Shown here one piece after another: positions 26,335-34,671 of a DNA stretch of 64,000 bases; position 1 is the stretch's first letter, and every line of letters starts with the position of its first letter. Under the pieces are notes generated by a model. That model worked only from the letters and a program-made list of their open reading frames with translations. It searched no databases and was not told the DNA's origin. The stretch covers positions 9,362 to 73,361 of the forward strand of contig JAFWOX010000065.1 in assembly GCA_017545325.1 (NCBI GenBank), read 5' to 3'. This DNA is from Oscillospiraceae bacterium. Lineage in GTDB: Bacteria > Bacillota_A > Clostridia > Oscillospirales > Oscillospiraceae. The position numbers and the translations under genes are program-made.

Positions 26335-26393
26335 AGAAAAGTCGAGCGAATTTTCCCGCGCCCTTTCGGCGCGCAAAGGCTGGTGTATTGACC

Positions 26394-27377
26394 GTGATCC
26401 AGAGTACGAATTTTCCCCTTTCCTCCTACTGTGTTAAGCCCTTCGGCAGCTGGGACAAGCTGGCGGAGGAGATCAAGGCCCTGGGCCTGGACGGGATCGA
26501 GGCCATCGCGGACCCGGACGACCTGGACGACGCCTGTCCCCGCTCCCTGGTCTCCGGCTGGCACATGACCTTCTACCCGGACTGGCTGGATTTCTGGCGG
26601 CATGACGAAAAGGCCCTGCTGCGGAAGTTCCGCTCCTGGGAGGAGATCGGCCAGGTTTACCGGGGGACGGAGCCGGAGGATCTGATGCGGCAGTTCCGGG
26701 ATGATCTGGCCCTGGCCCTGCGCTTCAAGCCTCCCTATATGGTCTTCCATGTCTCAGACGTTTCCCTGGAGGAGGGGTATACCTATAAGTGGTTCCACAC
26801 GGACAAGGAGGTCCTGGACGGAGCCATTGAATTCATCAATATCCTCCTGGAGGGGGTTGAGCCCACCTTCGACTTCCTGGTGGAGAACCAGTGGTGGCCC
26901 GGCTTCACCTTCACGGAGCCGGAAAAGACGGAGTATCTCCTCTCCGGGATCAAATATCCCCGGGTGGGGATCATGCTGGATACCGGGCACCTGATGAACG
27001 CCAACTGGTCCATCCGCAGCCAGGGGGACGGGATCCGGTATATCCTCTCCATGATCGAGAAGCACGGGGACCTGGCCAAGCGGATCCGGGGCGTCCATTT
27101 CCATCAGTCCGTCAGCGGAGCCTACTGCCGGAGGACCGTGGGGGCGATGCCCGGGGACTTTCCCAAGGAATACTTCTCCGCCTTCGGCTATTCCTATTCC
27201 CATATCCAGAGCATCGACCGGCACCGCCCCTGGACGGATCCGGAATGCGTGCGGATCATCGACCGGGTCGAGCCCGAATACCTCACCCATGAGATCAGCA
27301 CCAGCCTGAAGCGGCCCCAGCTGAAGGCCGTGGGGGATCAGCTCCGGGTGATCGCCAAGGGGCGCGGCGAAAAATGA
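26394..27377 (+). CDS. AP-endonuclease-2/xylose-isomerase-like TIM barrel, possible CbiR-type cobamide enzyme (copy 1)
   Basis: 327 residues, cytoplasmic. Metal-site residues of the superfamily are visible: Glu164 in VENQWW, Asp196 and His199 in LDTGHLM, His235/His237 in VHFHQS, and Glu300 in LTHEI. GTG is chosen as start to match the second copy (MIQSMNFPLS); AAAGGCTG precedes both. It is coupled by ATGA to ecfT. The amidohydrolase CbiR, which remodels cobamides in Akkermansia, belongs to this superfamily, and the linkage to an ECF transporter makes a similar role plausible. A sugar isomerase or epimerase is the alternative. Confidence 0.72.
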   Translation: MIQSTNFPLSSYCVKPFGSWDKLAEEIKALGLDGIEAIADPDDLDDACPRSLVSGWHMTFYPDWLDFWRHDEKALLRKFRSWEEIGQVYRGTEPEDLMRQFRDDLALALRFKPPYMVFHVSDVSLEEGYTYKWFHTDKEVLDGAIEFINILLEGVEPTFDFLVENQWWPGFTFTEPEKTEYLLSGIKYPRVGIMLDTGHLMNANWSIRSQGDGIRYILSMIEKHGDLAKRIRGVHFHQSVSGAYCRRTVGAMPGDFPKEYFSAFGYSYSHIQSIDRHRPWTDPECVRIIDRVEPEYLTHEISTSLKRPQLKAVGDQLRVIAKGRGEK

Positions 27378-28270
27378 AGAACCGGGATACCTTTTCCGGC
27401 TATCACCCTCTGGTGAACTTCCTGTACTTCGCCCTGGTGCTGGTTTTCGGCATGTGCTTCATGCACCCGGCCTGCCTGGTGATCTCCCTGGGCAGCGCCA
27501 CGGCCTACAGCCTTTACCTGAAGGGGAGAAAAGGACTGCGCTTTTCTCTCCGCTTTTTGCTGCCCATGATGGTCCTGGCGGCCGTCCTGAACCCCGCCTT
27601 CAACCACGAGGGCGTCACCATCCTGGCCTATACCCCCAACGATAACCCCATCACCCTGGAGAGCATCATCTACGGCCTGGCCTCCGCCTTCATGCTGGTC
27701 AGCGTCGTCCAGTGGTTCTCCTGCTACAATGAGGTCATGACCTCGGATAAATTCGTGTACCTCTTCGGGCGGATCATCCCCGCCCTGAGCCTGGTTCTGA
27801 GCATGACCCTCCGCTTCGTGCCCAGATTCACCGCCCAGCTGAAAACCGTCCGCACCGCCCAGCAATGCATCGGGCGGGACGTGTCCGACGGCAGCATCAT
27901 CCAGCGCATGAAGCACGGGATCACCATTTTTTCCATTCTGGTGACCTGGAGCCTGGAGAACGCCATCGAAACGGCGGACAGCATGAAGAGCCGGGGCTAC
28001 GGCCTGCCGGGACGCAGCGCCTTTTCCATCTACCGCTTCGACAGCCGGGATAAAGCCGCCCTGCTCTGGCTGGGCTTCTGCTGCTGGTACATCCTGTTCG
28101 GGTGGATCGGCGGCGCCCTGACCTTCCGGTATTACCCCAGCATCAGGGGCGCAGGCTTCGGTCCCTTCCCCTTCAGCTTTTTCCTGGTCTACCTGGCCCT
28201 GTGCCTGACCCCGCTGATCCTGAACGGAAGGGAGGATATGAAATGGAAACGTTTGCGGTCCGGGACCTGA
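27374..28270 (+). CDS. ecfT: ECF transporter transmembrane component EcfT (copy 1)
   Basis: 298 residues, CbiQ/EcfT family. It is the membrane scaffold that couples the two ATPases to the S component of a vitamin importer. Hydrophobic helices fill the N-terminal 150 residues. The coupling region ADSMKSRGYG carries the Ala-Arg-Gly type signature that grips the ATPases. The start overlaps the previous stop as ATGA, and the end overlaps the next gene by 28 bases. Nearly identical in sequence to the copy at 49157-50053. Confidence 0.9.
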   Translation: MKNRDTFSGYHPLVNFLYFALVLVFGMCFMHPACLVISLGSATAYSLYLKGRKGLRFSLRFLLPMMVLAAVLNPAFNHEGVTILAYTPNDNPITLESIIYGLASAFMLVSVVQWFSCYNEVMTSDKFVYLFGRIIPALSLVLSMTLRFVPRFTAQLKTVRTAQQCIGRDVSDGSIIQRMKHGITIFSILVTWSLENAIETADSMKSRGYGLPGRSAFSIYRFDSRDKAALLWLGFCCWYILFGWIGGALTFRYYPSIRGAGFGPFPFSFFLVYLALCLTPLILNGREDMKWKRLRSGT

Positions 28271-30885
28271 GCTTCGCCTACCCGGAGCAGCGGCAGGACA
28301 CCCTTTCCCACCTCTCCTTCTCCATTCCCCAGGGCCAGTTCGTCACCCTCTGCGGCCCCTCCGGCTGCGGAAAAAGCACCCTGCTCCGGCAGTTCAAGTC
28401 CGTGCTGGCCCCGGCGGGAGACCTGCGGGGGGAGATCCTGTTTGAGGGCCGGCCTCTTCCGGACCTGGACCAGCGGGCCCAGAGCGAGCGCATCGGCTTT
28501 GTGCAGCAGAGCCCGGAGAACCAGATCGTTACGGATAAGGTCTGGCATGAGCTGGCCTTCGGCCTGGAGAGCCTGGGGTATGATACCCCCACCATCCGCA
28601 GCCGGGTAGCGGAGATGGCCTCCTTCTTCGGCATCCAGACCTGGTTTTATCAGAATGTCGCGGAGCTTTCCGGGGGCCAGAAGCAGCTCCTGAACCTGGC
28701 CTCCATCATGGCCATGCAGCCCTCCGTGCTGATCCTGGACGAGCCGACGAGCCAGCTGGACCCCATCGCCGCCTCGGATTTCCTGGCCACCATCGGCAAG
28801 GTGAACCGGGAGCTGGGCACCACCATCCTCCTGACGGAGCACCGGCTGGAGGAGGCTTTCCCCCTCTCCGACCGGGTGCTGGTGATGGACAGGGGCCGGC
28901 TCATTGCGGACGGGACCCCCGGCGAGGTGGGGGAAAAGCTCCGGGGCAGCGGCCACGGGATGTTCCTGGCCATGCCCACCGCCATGCGGGTGTGGGCCAG
29001 CGCGGAGGATACCGCCCCCTGTCCCATCACGGTACGAGACGGGCGGGACTGGCTCGCGGACTACGCGGAGCGGCATCCCCTGGGGGCGCTGCCGGCAGAG
29101 CCGCTTCCCTCCGCCGGGGAGGACACGGCCATCGCCCTGGAGGACGTATGGTTCAAATACGACAAGGATCTGCCGGACGTGGTAAAGGGCGTGAGCCTCA
29201 CCGTCAAGAAGGGCGAGTTCCTGGCCCTCCTGGGGGGCAACGGCACCGGCAAAACCACGACCCTTTCCCTGATTGGCGGCCTGCAGAAGCCCTATCGGGG
29301 AGAAGTCAGGCTGTATGGCCGGGTGGGCACCCTGCCGCAAAACCCCCAGACGCTTTTCGTGAAAAAGACTGTCCGGGAGGACCTGTTCGAGCTCTTCCGG
29401 GGCACGGGAACGGAGAAAGCCCTGCAGGAGGCCCGGGTGGCCCGGGCGGTTCAGCTCTGCCGGCTGGAGGAGCTGCTGGACCGGCATCCCTACGACCTTT
29501 CCGGCGGGGAACAGCAGCGGGCGGCCCTGGCCAAGGTGCTGCTTCTGGACCCGGAGATCCTTTTGCTGGATGAGCCCACCAAGGGGCTGGACGCAGAATT
29601 CAAGCAGGTTTTCGCCGTGATCCTGAGGACCCTCCGGCGCCGGGGTGTCACCGTGTTCATGGTGAGCCACGATGTGGAGTTCTGCGCCGCCTACGCGGAC
29701 CGCTGCGCTCTGTTTTTCGACGGGAACATCGTCTCCCAGGGACGGCCCCGGTCCTTCTTTTCCGGCAACAGCTTCTACACCACCTCCGCCAACCGCATGG
29801 CCCGGAGTCTGCTCCCCGACGCGGTGACACCCCGGGACGTGATGGCCGCCTGCGGCGGAAGCCTTCCGCCGGAGCCGGAGCTTCCGGAAGAAGCGCCTCC
29901 CCTTCCCGAGCCCGCTGAGGACAGCGCGGACGCCAAGCCGAAAAAGCTGCCTCTGTGGCGCATCCTTCTGGGCAGTCTCAGCAGCCTGGGGGCGCTCATC
30001 CTCTTTATTTACACCCTTTCCCAGCAAGACCTCTCCTCCCTGATCCGGGAGGACGGGCTCACCACGGCGGCCTACGAAAACATTCCCCTTTACCTCCTGC
30101 TGGTGGTCTGCCTGCTCATCAGCGCCTTTTCCTTCAGCCGGAGGGCGAACAAGCCGGCGCGCATCCAGACGCCGAAGGAGAAGCGGAAGCTCTCCCGGCG
30201 GACCATTGCCGCCGCCATCTGCATCCTGCTCCTGATTCCCCTGACCATCTTCGTGGGCGTCTATTACCTGGGGGGAAGAAAATACTATTTCATCGCCCTG
30301 CTGATCATGCTGGAAACCATGCTCCCCTTTTTCCTGGTATTCGAGGGGCGGAAGCCCCAGGCTCGGGAGCTGGTGATCATCGCCGTCCTCTGCGCCATCG
30401 GCGTGGTGGGTCGTTCCGCCTTTTTCATGCTGCCTATGTTCTCCCCCGTGCTGGCGCTGGTAATCATCGCCGGGGTAGCCTTTGGGGGAGAGACGGGCTT
30501 CCTGGTGGGCGCCATGACCATGGTGGCCTCCAACGTCCTCTTCGGCCAGGGCACCTGGACCCCCTTCCAGATGTTCTCCGCCGGGATCATCGGCTTCCTG
30601 GCCGGGGTGCTGTTCCGGAAGGGCCTGCTGCGCCGAAGCCGGATCTCCCTGTGCATCTTCGGGGCGATCACCTCCCTGGTGATCTACGGCGGCATCATGA
30701 ATCCCTACGCAGCCCTGAGCTATGCCCGCACCCTGGACTGGAAGCTGCTTCTCACCTATTACGTCTCCGGCTTCCCCGTAGATCTGGTCCATGCCGCAGC
30801 AACGGTATTCTTCCTCTGGCTGGCGGCGGAGCCCATGCTGGAGAAGCTGGACCGGATCAAGGTAAAATACGGACTGATGGAATAG
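28243..30885 (+). CDS. Fusion of two EcfA ATPases and an ECF S component (copy 1)
   Basis: 880 residues. The first ABC domain has GPSGCGKST, LSGGQKQ and VLILDEPTSQLD. The second has GGNGTGKTT, LSGGEQQR and ILLLDEPTKGLD. From about residue 570 a membrane part begins with two leader helices (WRILLGSLSSLGALILF, IPLYLLLVVCLLISAF) and continues into a six-helix substrate-binding S component (GRSAFFMLP, GAMTMVASNVLFGQGTWTPFQM). With EcfT this makes a complete importer from two polypeptides. The ATG has GGGAGG seven bases ahead. The vitamin is not defined by motif; corrinoid is favoured by the DUF4430 context of copy 2. Confidence 0.87.
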   Translation: METFAVRDLSFAYPEQRQDTLSHLSFSIPQGQFVTLCGPSGCGKSTLLRQFKSVLAPAGDLRGEILFEGRPLPDLDQRAQSERIGFVQQSPENQIVTDKVWHELAFGLESLGYDTPTIRSRVAEMASFFGIQTWFYQNVAELSGGQKQLLNLASIMAMQPSVLILDEPTSQLDPIAASDFLATIGKVNRELGTTILLTEHRLEEAFPLSDRVLVMDRGRLIADGTPGEVGEKLRGSGHGMFLAMPTAMRVWASAEDTAPCPITVRDGRDWLADYAERHPLGALPAEPLPSAGEDTAIALEDVWFKYDKDLPDVVKGVSLTVKKGEFLALLGGNGTGKTTTLSLIGGLQKPYRGEVRLYGRVGTLPQNPQTLFVKKTVREDLFELFRGTGTEKALQEARVARAVQLCRLEELLDRHPYDLSGGEQQRAALAKVLLLDPEILLLDEPTKGLDAEFKQVFAVILRTLRRRGVTVFMVSHDVEFCAAYADRCALFFDGNIVSQGRPRSFFSGNSFYTTSANRMARSLLPDAVTPRDVMAACGGSLPPEPELPEEAPPLPEPAEDSADAKPKKLPLWRILLGSLSSLGALILFIYTLSQQDLSSLIREDGLTTAAYENIPLYLLLVVCLLISAFSFSRRANKPARIQTPKEKRKLSRRTIAAAICILLLIPLTIFVGVYYLGGRKYYFIALLIMLETMLPFFLVFEGRKPQARELVIIAVLCAIGVVGRSAFFMLPMFSPVLALVIIAGVAFGGETGFLVGAMTMVASNVLFGQGTWTPFQMFSAGIIGFLAGVLFRKGLLRRSRISLCIFGAITSLVIYGGIMNPYAALSYARTLDWKLLLTYYVSGFPVDLVHAAATVFFLWLAAEPMLEKLDRIKVKYGLME

Positions 30886-30903
30886 AGCCCGATATACAGA
30901 TCG

Positions 30904-30938
30904 ATCCCGGCCTGCCCTTCGGCAGACCGGGATTTTTG
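30904..30938 (+). terminator. Terminator of the first ECF module
   Basis: ATCCCGG/CCGGGAT outer stem and TGCC/GGCA inner stem around a two-base bulge, then TTTTTG. Confidence 0.85.
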
Positions 30939-30949
30939 ATCGGCAGACT

Positions 30950-31354
30950 TCATTCCCGGCGGAGCAGGTCCCGGAGGGACTTGCCATAAAAGAAATCATG
31001 GGTGAGCTTATCATACTCCGCCCAGAGGGGCAGGGTCTGGCAGTCCGCCGCCCGAGGACAGGGATCCGCGTCGGCGGTGAGGCAGGATACTGAAGAGAGG
31101 GGCCCCACCATCCGCTCCAGGATCTCCCCGATGGGGTAGTCCTCCGGTCTGCGGCACAGCCGGTACCCGCCGCCCTTGCCGCTGACCCCGGCCACCAGGC
31201 CGCCCTCCACCAGCTCCTTGACAATGATCTCCAGATACTTTTTGGAGACCCCTTGCCGGGCGGCAATATCCTTCAGGGGCTGATATTCCTCCCCATCGTG
31301 CTCCGCCAGGTCGATCATCACCCGCAGCGCATAGCGTCCCTTCGTGGAGATCAT
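30950..31354 (-). CDS. iscR: Rrf2-family regulator, IscR type
   Basis: 134 residues. N-terminal winged helix (MISTKGRYALRVMIDLA, GVSKKYLEIIVKEL) and three C-terminal cysteines in SCLTADADPCPRAADC that can hold a [2Fe-2S] cluster. It should sense Fe-S status and control the divergent iscS-iscU genes; an inverted ACCTA/TAGGT sequence in their promoter is the likely site. The start has a GGGGGGAAG purine-rich site. Homology to IscR/CymR is clear; choice between Fe-S and cysteine sensing rests on the cysteines and the neighbours. Confidence 0.87.
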   Translation of the reverse strand: MISTKGRYALRVMIDLAEHDGEEYQPLKDIAARQGVSKKYLEIIVKELVEGGLVAGVSGKGGGYRLCRRPEDYPIGEILERMVGPLSSVSCLTADADPCPRAADCQTLPLWAEYDKLTHDFFYGKSLRDLLRRE

Positions 31355-31380
31355 GGCGCTTCCCCCCTTCCGTTTTGCCT

Positions 31381-31410
31381 ATCATACCGCAGGGTGATTC
31401 AAAAAATCAA
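31381..31410 (-). promoter_or_regulatory. Promoter of the Rrf2-family regulator
   Basis: On the minus strand TTGATT, 18 bases, TATGAT, close to the divergent iscS promoter. Confidence 0.65.
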
Positions 31411-31428
31411 GGGGTCGGCAAAATTTTT

Positions 31429-31462
31429 ACCTATTGACATAGTAGGTGAATAGGTGTATAGT
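31429..31462 (+). promoter_or_regulatory. iscS promoter with a likely Rrf2 operator
   Basis: TTGACA at 31434, 17 bases, TATAGT at 31457. ACCTA at 31429-31433 is inverted as TAGGT at 31443-31447 around the -35 box, and TAGGT recurs at 31451-31455. Binding here would block RNA polymerase. Confidence 0.75.
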
Positions 31463-31495
31463 GCAGACAAGACCGCATGGGAGGTGCGAAAAACG

Positions 31496-32680
31496 ATGAT
31501 CTATGCCGACAATGCCGCGACCACCAGAATGAGCCGCGCCGCCATAGAAGCTATGACCGCCTGTCTGGAGGAGGAATACGGCAACCCCTCCAGCCTCTAT
31601 ACCCTGGGGCAGCAGGCGAAGGAACGCCTGGAACAGGCCCGGGGGGAGATCGCCGCCGTGATTGGGGCGCAGCCCGGAGAGATCACCATCACCTCCGGCG
31701 GCAGCGAGGCGGATAACCAGGCCCTCCGCACCGGCGCAGCCCTGGGCCGGCGGGCGGGAAAGACCCACATCATCTCCACCGCCTTCGAGCACCATGCCGT
31801 TCTGCATACCCTGAAGCGGCTGGAGGAAGAGGGCTTTTCCGTCACCCTTCTCCCGGTGCACGAGGACGGACTGGTCCGGGTGGAGGAGCTGGAGGCGGCC
31901 ATCCGGGAGGATACCTGCCTGGTCTCCGTCATGTATGCCAACAATGAGATCGGCACCATCCAGCCCATCCGGGAGATCGGCGCCGTCTGCCGGAAGCACG
32001 GCGTCCTGTTCCACACGGACGCGGTCCAGGCGGTGGGCCATGTGCCCATCGACGTGAAGGCGGAGAACATCGACCTGCTCTCCTCCTCCGCCCATAAGTT
32101 CCATGGACCCAAGGGCATCGGCTTCCTCTATGCCCGGAAGGGGGTCCGGCCGGTGAACCTTATAGAAGGAGGCGCCCAGGAGGGGGGTCGGCGGGCCGGG
32201 ACGGAGAACGTAGCCGCCGCCGCAGCCATGGCCGCCGCCCTGAAGGAGACCGCCGGAGGCATGGCGGAGACGGCACCCAGGCTCCGGGCCCTGCGGGACA
32301 AGCTCATCGCCGGTCTCCGGGAGATCCCCCATTCCGCCCTGAACGGAGACGCGGAAAAACGGCTTCCCGGAAATGTGAACTTCTGCTTCGAGGGCATCGA
32401 GGGGGAATCCCTTCTCCTGCTGCTGGACGACCGGGGCATCTGCGCCTCCTCCGGCAGCGCCTGCACCTCCGGCTCCCTGGATCCCAGCCATGTGCTGCTG
32501 GCCATCGGGCGGGTGCACGACGTGGCCCACGGCTCCCTGCGCCTGACCCTGGGGGAGGACGCCACGGAGGAGGACGTGGACTACCTGATCCGGAACGTGA
32601 AAGAGGTCGTGGAATATCTGCGGGGCTTCTCCCCCATCTGGCGGGACCTGCAGGCGGGCAAAACCCCGTTCATCCTGTAA
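31496..32680 (+). CDS. iscS: Cysteine desulfurase, NifS/IscS family
   Basis: PLP enzyme that takes sulfur from cysteine for Fe-S cluster assembly. 394 residues. YADNAATTRMS at the start, the PLP lysine in SSSAHKFHGPKGIGFLYAR, GTENVAAAAAM, and the active-site cysteine in SSGSACTSGSLDPSHVLLA, the group I (NifS/IscS) form with a long loop. The ATG follows GGGAGGTG; the in-frame upstream ATG lies inside the promoter. It is followed 13 bases later by iscU and faces an Rrf2 regulator, as in isc operons. Confidence 0.95.
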   Translation: MIYADNAATTRMSRAAIEAMTACLEEEYGNPSSLYTLGQQAKERLEQARGEIAAVIGAQPGEITITSGGSEADNQALRTGAALGRRAGKTHIISTAFEHHAVLHTLKRLEEEGFSVTLLPVHEDGLVRVEELEAAIREDTCLVSVMYANNEIGTIQPIREIGAVCRKHGVLFHTDAVQAVGHVPIDVKAENIDLLSSSAHKFHGPKGIGFLYARKGVRPVNLIEGGAQEGGRRAGTENVAAAAAMAAALKETAGGMAETAPRLRALRDKLIAGLREIPHSALNGDAEKRLPGNVNFCFEGIEGESLLLLLDDRGICASSGSACTSGSLDPSHVLLAIGRVHDVAHGSLRLTLGEDATEEDVDYLIRNVKEVVEYLRGFSPIWRDLQAGKTPFIL

Positions 32681-32693
32681 GGAGGAAGGAAAA

Positions 32694-33086
32694 ATGGCAT
32701 TATACAGCGAAAAGGTTATGGATCACTTCCGCAATCCCCGGAACGTTGGGGTGATCGTGGATGCGGACGGCGTGGGCCAGGTGGGCAACGCCAAGTGCGG
32801 CGATATCATGAAGATGTATCTGAAGATCGAAGACGACGTGGTGACGGACGTAAAGTTCGAGACCTTCGGCTGCGGCAGCGCCATCGCCTCCAGCTCCATG
32901 GCCACGGAGCTCATCATGGGAAAGCCCCTGGCCGAGGTGAGCAAGCTCACCAACAAGGCCGTGGCGGAGGCCCTGGACGGGCTGCCCGCCTACAAGATGC
33001 ACTGCAGTGTTCTGGCGGAGGAGGCCATTCAGGCCGCCCTGGAGGACTACTACACGAAGCACCCGGAGAAGCGGCCGGCAGTCTGA
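32694..33086 (+). CDS. iscU: Fe-S cluster scaffold protein IscU/NifU N-terminal type
   Basis: 130 residues. The three cluster-binding cysteines are present in GNAKCGD, FGCGSAIASSS and KMHCSVLAEEA. The LPAYKMHC segment corresponds to the LPPVK chaperone site but is altered. The NifU C-terminal domains are absent. The ATG lies after AAGGAGGAAGG. Works with the upstream desulfurase; no hscBA or ferredoxin genes follow. Confidence 0.95.
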   Translation: MALYSEKVMDHFRNPRNVGVIVDADGVGQVGNAKCGDIMKMYLKIEDDVVTDVKFETFGCGSAIASSSMATELIMGKPLAEVSKLTNKAVAEALDGLPAYKMHCSVLAEEAIQAALEDYYTKHPEKRPAV

Positions 33087-33135
33087 GCCGCCCCGGTATG
33101 ATCACGATTCCTGTCCTTTCCCCATACCATCCATC

Positions 33136-33169
33136 GCCGATCCCCCTCCTTTCCGGGAGGGGGATCGGC
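33136..33169 (+). terminator. Strong hairpin after iscU
   Basis: Perfect 14-bp stem GCCGATCCCCCTCC/GGAGGGGGATCGGC with a six-base loop. No T-tract follows, but a second hairpin GCGCCGC/GCGGCGC lies at about 33176. Probably the operon end. Confidence 0.6.
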
Positions 33170-33275
33170 ATATCCGCGCCGCGTCGCGGCGCATAACCCG
33201 GATTGCAGCGGACGGGATTCTGTGGTAAGCTGGTCCGGAAAGCAGGACATTCCTTACAAGGAAAGGAGTCATGGA

Positions 33276-34661
33276 ATGATATCAAGGGAAATCTGCGCAA
33301 AGGTCCTGGAGGCGGCCGCCGGCACAGGGGCGGATTATGCGGAGATCTTTGCGGAAAACACCATGAATCACGGCATCAGCATGGTATCCGGCAAGGTGGA
33401 CGCCATCAGCGACGGCGTGGTGAGCGGCGCCGCGGTGCGGGTGTACAAGGGCCTGCGCAGCGTCATGGCTACCACCGTAGACCTCTCTGAGGAAGGGCTG
33501 ATCCGCTGCGCCCGGAAGGCCGCCCAGGCCCTGGGGGAAGGAAAGGCGGAGCTCAGCATCCTCCTGCGGGACCGGGTATACGCCAACATCCACCCGGTGC
33601 AGGTGGTCCCCTCCTCCGTCCCCAACCGGGAAAAGGTGGATATCCTCCGCATTGCCTGCCGGGGAGCCTACGACTACGACCGGCGGATCCGGCAGGTCAC
33701 CGGCAATTTCCTGGACGAGGATCAGAACATCCTCATCGCCAATACCGAGGGGCTCCGGGCAACGGACCGGCGGATCCGGACCCGCATCGCCGTCACCGCC
33801 CTGGCGGATGACAAGGACGGGGGCACCCAGACCGGCTCCTGCAATCCGGGCCGGCGCATGGGCATGGAGATGTTTGAAAAAGAGGTGGATGCAGCCGCCG
33901 TGGGCCGGGAAGCAGCACGGCAGGCAGTGGTCATGTCCGAGGCCGGGTACTGCCCCGCGGGGGTGATGCCCGTGGCCATCGGCAACGGCTTCGGCGGCGT
34001 CATCTTCCACGAGGCCTGCGGCCACTCCCTGGAGGCCACCTCCGTGGCCTTCGGCCTTTCCCAGTTTGCGGGGAAGCTGGGGGAGAGGATCGCCGGAGAG
34101 AAGGTCAGCGCCTATGACGACGGCACCATCCCCAATGCCTGGGGCTCCCTGAACTTCGACGACGAGGGCACCCCCGCCCGGCGGAATATACTCATTGAGA
34201 ACGGCGTGCTGAAGAGCTATATGATCGATAAATTCAACGCCCGCCGCATGGGGCTCGCCCCCACCGGCTCCTCCCGCCGGGAGAGCTTCGAATACACCCC
34301 CACCTCCCGCATGACCAATACCTTCATCGGAGAAGGGCCGGATGAGAACGAGGCGATCATTGCTTCCATCGACAACGGCCTCTACGCTGCAGCCATGGGC
34401 GGCGGCTCCGTCAACCCCACCACTGGGGAATTCAATTTCGCCGTGCGGGAGGGCTACCTGGTACGGAACGGCAAGATCTGCGAACCCGTCCGGGGGGCTT
34501 CCCTGGTGGGCCGGGGCTCCGACGTCATCCTGAATATTGACATGGTGGGCAAGAACCTGCTGCTGGCGGAGGGTATGTGCGGTTCCTCCAGCGGCTCCGT
34601 GCCCGTGTGCGTGGGCCAGCCCATGATCCGGGTTTCGTCCATCACCGTGGGCGGAAGATAA
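33276..34661 (+). CDS. tldD: TldD-like metalloprotease subunit
   Basis: 461 residues, zinc protease of the U62 family that works as a TldD-TldE heterodimer cleaving unfolded peptides, for instance in maturation of modified peptides and antitoxin turnover. The metal motif HEACGH (HExxxH type) is present in VIFHEACGHSLEA, with the C-terminal CGSSSGSVPV segment that holds the third ligand. The second of two closely spaced ATGs is used; GAAAGGAG lies ahead. It is followed after 10 bases by the TldE partner. No peptide-modification genes are near. Confidence 0.92.
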   Translation: MISREICAKVLEAAAGTGADYAEIFAENTMNHGISMVSGKVDAISDGVVSGAAVRVYKGLRSVMATTVDLSEEGLIRCARKAAQALGEGKAELSILLRDRVYANIHPVQVVPSSVPNREKVDILRIACRGAYDYDRRIRQVTGNFLDEDQNILIANTEGLRATDRRIRTRIAVTALADDKDGGTQTGSCNPGRRMGMEMFEKEVDAAAVGREAARQAVVMSEAGYCPAGVMPVAIGNGFGGVIFHEACGHSLEATSVAFGLSQFAGKLGERIAGEKVSAYDDGTIPNAWGSLNFDDEGTPARRNILIENGVLKSYMIDKFNARRMGLAPTGSSRRESFEYTPTSRMTNTFIGEGPDENEAIIASIDNGLYAAAMGGGSVNPTTGEFNFAVREGYLVRNGKICEPVRGASLVGRGSDVILNIDMVGKNLLLAEGMCGSSSGSVPVCVGQPMIRVSSITVGGR

Positions 34662-34671
34662 GGAGGAAGCA

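Noticed and set aside
26335..26393. Cobalamin riboswitch upstream of the first ECF module
   Set aside because: The promoter at 26306-26334 leaves a leader of about 50 bases and no B12-box-like GCCACTG was seen; too short for the class.
28189..31266. Long minus-strand open frame opposite the EcfA-A-S fusion
   Set aside because: Low-complexity His/Gly/Pro-rich translation with no domain; antisense of a clear ABC protein.
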